NCBI RefSeq assembly: GCF_023023025.1
Contig: NZ_CP095481.1
Location: 2,294,001-2,358,000, forward strand
Source: Amycolatopsis sp. WQ 127309
GTDB lineage: Bacteria > Actinomycetota > Actinomycetes > Mycobacteriales > Pseudonocardiaceae
Direction: 5' to 3'
Length of the DNA stretch: 64,000 nt
Positions 58,533-64,000 of this stretch are shown here, piece by piece; the first letter of the stretch is position 1, and each line of letters starts with the position of its first letter. The position numbers were made by a program, and so were the translations under genes. The notes beneath the pieces were generated by a model. That model ran no database searches. It was not told where the DNA came from and saw only the letters and a program-made list of their open reading frames with translations.

Positions 58533-60161
58533 TCAGTGCCCGTCCCCGCCGTGGTCACCGATCACGTCGGGCGAAACCATGCGCTGGTCGGCGAACAGGT
58601 CCTTGTCGTCGACGCCGAAGCGGCGGACGTGCTCATCGTCCTCCTCCTGCGGCGCGGCCTTCGACAGGAACCGCGGGTCCTCGCCCTTCTGCTTCGCGCC
58701 GATCTGCTCCGACTTCCGCAGCGCGGCGGCCTCCTCCTCGGGCAGCTCGCCGACCGGCAGCGGCCGCACCGGGCCCTTCGGCGGGTTCTGGCCGCGCTTC
58801 TCGCGGTCCTTGTCGCCGGCGAGCGCGCCACCGGCCGCGCCCGCGCCGACCGCCGCCGCACCCGCGCCCAGCTCGCCCGGGGTCGCGCTCGGTTTCGCCG
58901 CGAACCCGCGTTCGGCCGTGAACTGGCCGGGCGCGATCGGGGCCTGCGGGGCGGCGCCGACCGTGCGGCCCTTCGCCAGCAGGCCGTCCGCGCCGCGGTT
59001 CGCGCCGCCGGCCGAGCCTTCGAGCCCGGTCACGCCACTGCCGGAAGCGCCGCCACCGCCGAGCGACTTGATCGGCGACGTCTGCGTCGAGCCGGTCGCG
59101 GGCCCGCCCGGGAGCTGGCCGGAGCCGGGTGCACCAGGCGCGCCGGACGAACCGGGCGCACCCGGCGGGACGAAGGTGTTCGGGTCGCCGCCACCGGGCT
59201 GGCCGGGGTTGAACCCGCCGGGCCGGCCGGGCTCGCCGGCCGTGCCGCGGCCCGGCGCGTTGACCCAGCCGGGACCGGGTGACGTCGGTGGCTTTGCGGC
59301 CGACGGCGCCGTCGCGGAGCTGGGCGACGTGCCCTGGCTCGCCGGGACGGTCACGCCGGTGTGCCGCGGCGGCTGCGCCACCGGCCGCGACGGCTGCTGC
59401 TGCGCCGGGGTGCCGTAGACCGGGGTCGGCGGGTCGGCGTGGACCGTGTGCGACACCGGCTGCACCACGGGCGGGTCGACGTGCACCGAGCGGACCTTGT
59501 CCGACGCCGGCCGCACGCTGCCGTCCGGGGTGACCGCGACGGACGCGCCGGCGACGTCCAGCACGCCGGGCGTGACGCCGGGAGCAGCCAGCTTCAGCGA
59601 CTCCGGGTCCGACAGCGACTGCGTCGAGAGCAGGTTGGTGCCGCTGTCCCGCGCGTACTCGTTCAGCGCCTGCGTCGCCTGCGCCTTGGCGTTGTTCGCG
59701 GCCTCGACCTGCCGGGCGTGGTCGGTCTCGAAGCCGATCAGGCTCAGCAGCAGGCCGTCGCCGAGGGTGTAACCGCCCGCGCCCTTCCGGACCGTCTCGG
59801 CGTCCGGGAGCTTGTACTTGGTGCGGTTGAACGCCTCACCCTGCTCGAACACCATCTCCGCGGCGTGCGCGACCTTCGTGGTGGCGTCCTGGGAGAACCC
59901 GGCCTGCTCGGTGAGCACCTGGCTCGCCGCGCCGCCGGCCTGGCTCTGCCACTCGACGCCGAGCTTGAGCAGCTGGGCGCGCAGCGTCTGGTCGGTGTGG
60001 GCGAGCGCGGTCGCGACGGCCTTCAGCGCGTCGACGGCGGTCCCGATGCTGCCGGTGCCGTCGCCGGTGATCATCCGCGTGATCTGGTCGGCGATCGCGG
60101 TGTTGGTCCAGCCGTCGAACCGGTGGTTCTGGATCCCGGCCGCGAGCTCGGAGAATTCCAC
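58533..60161 (-). CDS. PPE-like protein with low-complexity C-terminus
   Basis: A 542-residue protein. The first 180 residues are helical (AAGIQNHRFDGWTNTAIADQ, TLRAQLLKLGVEWQSQAGGA, with the WQSQAG turn of PPE proteins, AAEMVFEQGEAFNRTKYKLP). The remaining 360 are low-complexity, rich in G, P, A and T (PGGFNPGQPGGGDPNTFVPP), with a charged end (KGEDPRFLSKAAPQEEDDEH). In mycobacteria such proteins are secreted as dimers with PE partners; the PE-like gene lies two genes upstream. It is 9 nt downstream of the lipoprotein gene. Confidence 0.85.
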   Translation of the reverse strand: MEFSELAAGIQNHRFDGWTNTAIADQITRMITGDGTGSIGTAVDALKAVATALAHTDQTLRAQLLKLGVEWQSQAGGAASQVLTEQAGFSQDATTKVAHAAEMVFEQGEAFNRTKYKLPDAETVRKGAGGYTLGDGLLLSLIGFETDHARQVEAANNAKAQATQALNEYARDSGTNLLSTQSLSDPESLKLAAPGVTPGVLDVAGASVAVTPDGSVRPASDKVRSVHVDPPVVQPVSHTVHADPPTPVYGTPAQQQPSRPVAQPPRHTGVTVPASQGTSPSSATAPSAAKPPTSPGPGWVNAPGRGTAGEPGRPGGFNPGQPGGGDPNTFVPPGAPGSSGAPGAPGSGQLPGGPATGSTQTSPIKSLGGGGASGSGVTGLEGSAGGANRGADGLLAKGRTVGAAPQAPIAPGQFTAERGFAAKPSATPGELGAGAAAVGAGAAGGALAGDKDREKRGQNPPKGPVRPLPVGELPEEEAAALRKSEQIGAKQKGEDPRFLSKAAPQEEDDEHVRRFGVDDKDLFADQRMVSPDVIGDHGGDGH

Positions 60162-60170
60162 GCGCCCTCC

Positions 60171-60788
60171 CTAGTTGCGTGACTTCAAGGACTGCAGCGC
60201 CAGGTCGGCGGCGTGCGCCGACATGTCGCACAGCTGCGGCTGCGTGAGCTGGCCGCGGGTGACGGCGAAGGTCTGGACGGCCAGCGTCTGGCCCCTCGCC
60301 ACGCCGACGAGCGTTTCGCAGTCGGCCGGTTCGCCGGCCGCGCGGTAGTTCGTCAGCGCCGGATAACCGCCGATGTTCTTCGGTTCGGTGGTCATGCTGT
60401 TCTTCTTGCGGGCGCCGGTGATCCACTGGTCGAGGTCGGACGACACCGCCCGCACGTGGTAGGAGTGCACCGGCTCGGCGCCGTCCGCGTCGAACACGCA
60501 GGTCGGGCCGTCCTGCTCCGGCGCCTCCCGGGGCACGCTGGTGATCTTCAGCGCGTCGAGCTGCACCTGCGGGAAGACGTCGCACAGGTTGACACCCTGC
60601 AGCGTCAGCTCGGCCGGCCGTTGCGGCAGCTGAGCCGCCTTGGCGCTCTGCGACGCCGCGGTCGCGGCCGTCTCGACCGGGTAGGGGGTGCCTTCGGTGC
60701 CCGCCGAGCAGCCGGCGAGCGCCGCTGTCGCGAGCACGCCACCGGTGATCCGCAAGGTCCGGTTACGCACCGTGCTTGCCGCGGTCAC
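60171..60788 (-). CDS. DUF3558-family lipoprotein
   Basis: A 205-residue secreted lipoprotein. Signal peptide with lipobox LAGC (Cys27): RITGGVLATAALAGC. The DUF3558 body is LCDVFPQVQLDALKITSVPR, GPTCVFDADGAE, ALTNYRAAGEPADCETLVGV and LCDMSAHAADLALQSLK, with conserved cysteine pairs. Common beside ESX genes in Pseudonocardiaceae. The GTG at 60788 overlaps the PE-like gene by 26 nt; a later GTG at 60770 would reduce this to 8 nt. Confidence 0.88.
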   Translation of the reverse strand: MTAASTVRNRTLRITGGVLATAALAGCSAGTEGTPYPVETAATAASQSAKAAQLPQRPAELTLQGVNLCDVFPQVQLDALKITSVPREAPEQDGPTCVFDADGAEPVHSYHVRAVSSDLDQWITGARKKNSMTTEPKNIGGYPALTNYRAAGEPADCETLVGVARGQTLAVQTFAVTRGQLTQPQLCDMSAHAADLALQSLKSRN

Positions 60789-61143
60789 CGAACACCGCCG
60801 CCTTCTCGTCTTCGCTGACTTGGTAATCCTTCGCCGCGTCTCGCAGCTGCGAAACCAGGCGCTTGAGACCCGCGACGTACTCGCGGACCTGGCCCGCGTA
60901 GGAGCGGTCGCCGTCGGCGATCACCGAGTTCCAGGCCGCCATCGACTGGGTGCTGATCACGTCGGCGGACGGCGCGTCGATCCGCAGCTCGCCGAGCCGC
61001 GTGAGCAGCTGGTCTTCGAGCGCGTTGGCCTGCTCTTCGACGATCCGGGCGACGTCGAGGACCTTGTCCGGGTGGACCAGGACGTCCGCGGCGGCCGGCG
61101 CCACCGGGACGGCCGTGCTGAGGTCGTACGAGGGTCCTGACAT
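60763..61143 (-). CDS. PE-like small secreted protein
   Basis: A 126-residue helical protein. SYDLSTAVPVAPAAADVLVH, DVARIVEEQANALEDQLLTR, VISTQSMAAWNSVIADGDRS and YAGQVREYVAGLKRLVSQLR predict two long helices. The C-terminal YxxxD/E-like element (YQVSEDE) resembles the ESX export signal. I start at the ATG at 61143 after GGGAGAGC. It is the first gene of the six-gene module PE, DUF3558, PPE, EspG, ESX-like, transglycosylase. Confidence 0.82.
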   Translation of the reverse strand: MSGPSYDLSTAVPVAPAAADVLVHPDKVLDVARIVEEQANALEDQLLTRLGELRIDAPSADVISTQSMAAWNSVIADGDRSYAGQVREYVAGLKRLVSQLRDAAKDYQVSEDEKAAVFGDRGKHGA

Positions 61144-61190
61144 GCTCTCCCCTGACGTGATACCGACAGTGACCGGTCGATTCCCGTTGA

Positions 61191-61212
61191 GGCTACCAAC
61201 CACGACGTAGCC
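61191..61212. promoter_or_regulatory. Inverted repeat between purD and the PE-like gene
   Basis: GGCTAC (61191-61196) and GTAGCC (61207-61212), 48-69 nt before the PE-like start. A small CGACGA/TCGTCG hairpin (61226-61240) nearer purD could help end purD transcription. Both are short, so the assignment is weak. Confidence 0.3.
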
Positions 61213-61266
61213 GGAGCCTGAGATTCGACGAAGTTCGTCGCCCGCCGGTTCCCCTTGTCCGCCAGA

Positions 61267-62541
61267 TCAGGCGTTCTGCTGCGCCACCGGGGCGCCGACC
61301 TCGCCGTTCGCCGCCTTGAGCGCGATGTCCGTGCGGTGGTGCGAGCCAGCGAGGTGCACCTTCTCCACGGTTTCGTACGCGTGCTTGCGCGCCGACTTGA
61401 GCGTCTTGCCGGTGGCGACGACCGACAGCACGCGGCCGCCCGCGGACACGACCGCGCCGTCGTCACGCCGGCGGGTGCCGGCGTGCAGCACGCCGTCGAT
61501 CTCGCCGCCGGTGATGACGTCGCCGGTGCGCGGCTTGCCCGGGTAGCCGTCGGCCGCGATCACGACGGTGACCGCGGCGCCGCCGGCCCACTCCAGCGGC
61601 GGGTGCTCGGCGAGCTTGCCGGTGGCGGTGGCCTGCATCAGCCCGGCGATCGGCGTGCGCAGCAGGGCCAGCACGACCTGGGTCTCCGGGTCGCCGAAGC
61701 GGCAGTTGAACTCGATGACCTGCGGGCCCTCGGACGTCAGCGCGAGCCCGGCGTAGAGCAGGCCGGAGAAGGAGGCGTCGCGCGCGACGAGCTCGTCGGC
61801 GACCGGCTGGACGACGCGCTCGACCAGGTCGTCGACCAGGTTCTCGGGCGCCCAGGGCAGCGGGGCGTAGGCGCCCATGCCGCCGGTGTTCGGGCCGGCG
61901 TCGTCGTCGCCGACGCGCTTGAAGTCCTGCGCGGGCAGCAGCGGCACGACGGTGTGGCCGTCGACGAAGCAGAAGAGCGAGGCCTCCGGACCGTCCAAAA
62001 AGGACTCCAGGAGGACCGGGTGGCCGCCGTCGAGCAGCATGATGGCGTGCTTGCGCGCGACGTCGTAGTCGGTCGTGACGACGACGCCCTTGCCCGCGGC
62101 GAGGCCGTCGTCCTTGACCACCCAGGTCGGGCCGAAGCGGGCGAGCGCGGCGTCGAGGCGGGCCGGGTTGTCGACCACCTCGCTGCGCGCGGTCGGCACG
62201 TTCGCCGCGGCCATGACGTCCTTGGCGAACGCCTTCGAGCCTTCGATGCGGGCCGCCGAGGCCGACGGGCCGAAGCAGGCGATGCCGGCCTTGCGGACGG
62301 CGTCGGCGACGCCGGCGACGAGCGGGACCTCGGGCCCGATCACCACCAGGTCGGCGTGCCAGCTCTTCGCGAGGGCCGCGACCGCCTCCGGGTCCGCCGC
62401 TTCGACACCGAGCTGCTCGGCCATCGCGGCCGTCCCGGCGTTGCCGGGCGCGCAGGCCAGGGCGGTGACCGTGGGGTCGCCGGACGCCGCGAGGACGAGA
62501 GCGTGCTCACGGGCGCCAGAGCCGATTACCAGTACGCGCAC
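61267..62541 (-). CDS. purD: Phosphoribosylamine-glycine ligase (GAR synthetase)
   Basis: A 424-residue ATP-grasp enzyme, step two of purine synthesis. [20 protein letters not shown] (GTG start at 62541), [91 protein letters not shown] and [17 protein letters not shown] are the family blocks, including the ATP-grasp metal ligands in [10 protein letters not shown]. Full length. Alone in its operon; the divergent glycerophosphodiesterase gene starts 168 nt away. Confidence 0.96.
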   Translation of the reverse strand: MRVLVIGSGAREHALVLAASGDPTVTALACAPGNAGTAAMAEQLGVEAADPEAVAALAKSWHADLVVIGPEVPLVAGVADAVRKAGIACFGPSASAARIEGSKAFAKDVMAAANVPTARSEVVDNPARLDAALARFGPTWVVKDDGLAAGKGVVVTTDYDVARKHAIMLLDGGHPVLLESFLDGPEASLFCFVDGHTVVPLLPAQDFKRVGDDDAGPNTGGMGAYAPLPWAPENLVDDLVERVVQPVADELVARDASFSGLLYAGLALTSEGPQVIEFNCRFGDPETQVVLALLRTPIAGLMQATATGKLAEHPPLEWAGGAAVTVVIAADGYPGKPRTGDVITGGEIDGVLHAGTRRRDDGAVVSAGGRVLSVVATGKTLKSARKHAYETVEKVHLAGSHHRTDIALKAANGEVGAPVAQQNA

Positions 62542-62708
62542 GCCGCACAGCGTATCCGGACGGCTTCGCGCCGGACATTTCGCCGTCCCCGGAACGGGTG
62601 TCCACGTGCCGTTTACCGCGCTGACCGCCCAGGTACGACCGGCAGATGCTTGCGGCATCAAGGGTGACGCGGGTAGTCAGGGCACACCCTGTGAAAAGAG
62701 GTCACCAG

Positions 62709-63845
62709 ATGAAGCGCAAACGTGTCGGCGTCCTGGCACTCGCCGGACTGGCGTTGCTGAGCGTCACCGGATTCGCGATCGGCTCGGCCAACGCGGCCGA
62801 GACCGGGTCCGCCGATGCGGCCGCGCACGGGCGGGGTCACGATGACCCCGTGATCATCGGACACCGCGGCGCGCCCGGGTACCGGCCGGAGCACACGCTC
62901 GCCTCGTACGAGCTCGCCTACCGCCTCGGGGTCGACTGGGTCGACGTCGACCTCGTGCCCACGAAGGACGGCCGGCTGGTCGCGCGGCACGAACCGGAGA
63001 TCGGCGGCACCACCGACGTCGCGCAGCACCCGGAGTTCGCGTCCCGCAAGAAGACCCTGGTGATCGACGGCGTCTCGACGACCGGCTGGTTCACCCAGGA
63101 CTTCACGCTGGCCGAGCTGAAGACGCTGCGCGCGGTCGAGCGGATCCCGGCGAACCGGCCGCACAACACGCTGTACAACGGGCGCTACCAGATCGCCTCC
63201 TTCCAGGAGGTGCTCGACCTGACCAAGCGGCTCGGCAAGGAACTGCACCGGACGCTGGGCACCTACCCCGAGGTCAAGCACTCGACGTTCTTCCAGACGA
63301 TCGGCAACCCGGTCGAGCCGAAGCTGGTGACGGCGCTCAAGCGCAACGGCCTCGACCGGCCGGACGCACCGGCGATCATCCAGTCGTTCGAGGTGTCGAA
63401 CCTGATCGCGCTGCACAAGCAGGTCCGGACGCCGCTGCTGCAGCTGACGTCGGCGACCGGCGCCCCGGCGGACTTCGTCGCGAAGGGCGACAAGCGGACG
63501 TATGCGGACCTCGTGACGGCGTCCGGGCTGAAGGACGTCGCGAAGTACGCGAAGTACCTCGGGCCGGACAAGAGCCAGATCATCCCGCTGGACGCCACCG
63601 GGAACCTGACGAAGCCGACCGCGATCGTCGCGGACGCGCACAAGGCGGGCCTGAAGGTGCAGCCGTACACGTTCCGGAACGAGAACCCGTTCCTGCCGGC
63701 CAACCTGCGCTCCTCGGCCGAGCCGGACGCCTACGGTGACGTCTTCACCGAGGAGGCGGCGTTCCTGAAGGCGGGCGTCGACGGTTTCTTCGCCGACCAG
63801 GCCGACACCGCGCTGGAGTCGCTGCACGCGTTCCTCGGTCGCTAA
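62709..63845 (+). CDS. Secreted glycerophosphodiester phosphodiesterase
   Basis: A 378-residue exported enzyme (GlpQ type) that releases glycerol 3-phosphate from deacylated phospholipids or teichoic acid. Signal peptide residues 1-29 (VGVLALAGLALLSVTGFAIG, cleavage at ANA). GDPD motifs: IIGHRGAPGYRPEHTLASYE (catalytic His, Glu), VDWVDVDLVPTKDGRLVARH (metal Asp in place of the commoner Glu, second catalytic His), EVKHSTFF and the metal/phosphate region FFADQADTA. GAGG before the ATG. Followed by a long hairpin. Confidence 0.93.
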   Translation: MKRKRVGVLALAGLALLSVTGFAIGSANAAETGSADAAAHGRGHDDPVIIGHRGAPGYRPEHTLASYELAYRLGVDWVDVDLVPTKDGRLVARHEPEIGGTTDVAQHPEFASRKKTLVIDGVSTTGWFTQDFTLAELKTLRAVERIPANRPHNTLYNGRYQIASFQEVLDLTKRLGKELHRTLGTYPEVKHSTFFQTIGNPVEPKLVTALKRNGLDRPDAPAIIQSFEVSNLIALHKQVRTPLLQLTSATGAPADFVAKGDKRTYADLVTASGLKDVAKYAKYLGPDKSQIIPLDATGNLTKPTAIVADAHKAGLKVQPYTFRNENPFLPANLRSSAEPDAYGDVFTEEAAFLKAGVDGFFADQADTALESLHAFLGR

Positions 63846-63852
63846 ACGCTTT

Positions 63853-63905
63853 GCCGTGAGGGGCACCTTCAGGGACGCTTCGTCCATGAAGGTGCCCCTC
63901 ACGGC
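63853..63905. repeat. Long hairpin after the glycerophosphodiesterase gene
   Basis: A 19-nt arm GCCGTGAGGGGCACCTTCA (63853-63871) and its exact complement (63887-63905), extended by five further pairs after one mismatch to a CTT loop. Architecture and the GCCGTGA start match the hairpins at 45015 and 56082, though the core differs. The right arm overlaps the first codons of the next gene. Confidence 0.85.
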
Positions 63906-64000
63906 GTTCTCCGGCGTGGTGCTGGTCAGCCGCGCTGACGAGACGCTGCTCGCCGAAGCGGCCGGGTACGCGCACCGCGGCTACGGCGTCGGGAACACCG
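63886..64000 (+). CDS. Beta-lactamase-family serine hydrolase (3' end outside window)
   Basis: The first 38 codons of a gene running off the right edge. FSGVVLVSRADETLLAEAAG, then YAHRGYGVGNT, match the N-terminus of class C beta-lactamase-like serine hydrolases (compare FSGVVLVxRxGxVLxxxAxG). I start it at ATG 63886, inside the right arm of the hairpin; a GTG at 63892 is also in frame. The catalytic SxxK lies outside the window. Confidence 0.6.
   Translation, partial: MKVPLTAFSGVVLVSRADETLLAEAAGYAHRGYGVGNT

Noticed and set aside
62542-62708. Possible PHO box before the glycerophosphodiesterase gene
   Set aside because: GTTTACCGCGC resembles one 11-nt unit, but no second unit follows at the required spacing.
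1-64000. tRNA, rRNA, CRISPR, insertion sequence or integrase
   Set aside because: I scanned the intergenic gaps and found no cloverleaf-like sequence, repeat-spacer array or transposase motif. A tRNAscan run would confirm.

Overview
The window looks like chromosome of a high-GC filamentous actinomycete, most likely Amycolatopsis or a close relative in Pseudonocardiaceae. The evidence is the heavily GC-biased third codon positions, frequent GTG starts with 4-nt GTGA overlaps, XRE/DUF397 regulator pairs, EspG/PE/PPE-like secretion genes without a mycobacterial envelope context, and long hairpins that recur at gene ends. The genus is an inference from gene content. I see no rRNA, tRNA, CRISPR array, transposase or integrase. 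No stretch over 300 nt lacks a gene; the longest gaps are 14438-14714, 8708-8973 and 4512-4762.

Backbone: eight de novo purine genes all lie on the minus strand. In transcription order, right to left, they are purD (61.3-62.5 kb), purB (36.2-37.6), purC (29.7-30.7), purS-purQ (18.7-19.6), purL (12.1-14.4) and purF-purM (1.2-3.9). This order matches the dispersed pur locus of mycobacteria. Blocks of accessory genes sit between the pur genes.

Region by region. 0-12 kb: GNAT acetyltransferase, ArfB ribosome rescue factor, purMF, an XRE/DUF397 regulatory module with palindromic sites, a DUF574-type methyltransferase, a sterol-carrier-like protein, tandem secreted GH25 lysozymes, and a membrane protein coupled to a pentapeptide-repeat protein. 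12-20 kb: purL, a heterodimeric ABC exporter whose two ATPase domains have lost complementary motifs, a PPOX protein, purQS. 20-32 kb: GMC oxidoreductase, a strikingly AT-rich 850-residue membrane protein with TTA codons, aldehyde dehydrogenase, MFS transporter with divergent ArsR-type regulator, MBL hydrolase, DUF2334 protein, FMN reductase, purC (probably frameshifted near its end), SAM hydroxide adenosyltransferase, and a decaying MOSC pseudogene. 32-36 kb: an amino-acid ABC importer with one ATPase, one permease and three paralogous binding lipoproteins.

37.6-51 kb is the most coherent accessory system: a complete alpha-galactoside to pyruvate route. A sugar ABC importer and two alpha-galactosidases (GH27 secreted, GH36 cytosolic) supply galactose. 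An SDR dehydrogenase, lactonase, DgoD dehydratase, PfkB-type kinase and KDPG-type aldolase together form a De Ley-Doudoroff pathway. A DUF4380 mutarotase-like protein and a GntR/FCD regulator complete the set. Two AT-rich palindromes in the two divergent promoter regions are candidate operators for the regulator.

51-64 kb: TetR regulator, SigE-family ECF sigma factor with membrane partner, threonine aldolase, HAD hydrolase, aminotransferase, and a type VII secretion substrate module (PE-like, DUF3558 lipoprotein, PPE-like, EspG, ESX-like small protein, transglycosylase effector with a 20-glycine linker) with no secretion ATPase in view. Then purD, a secreted glycerophosphodiesterase, and the start of a beta-lactamase-family hydrolase cut by the window edge.
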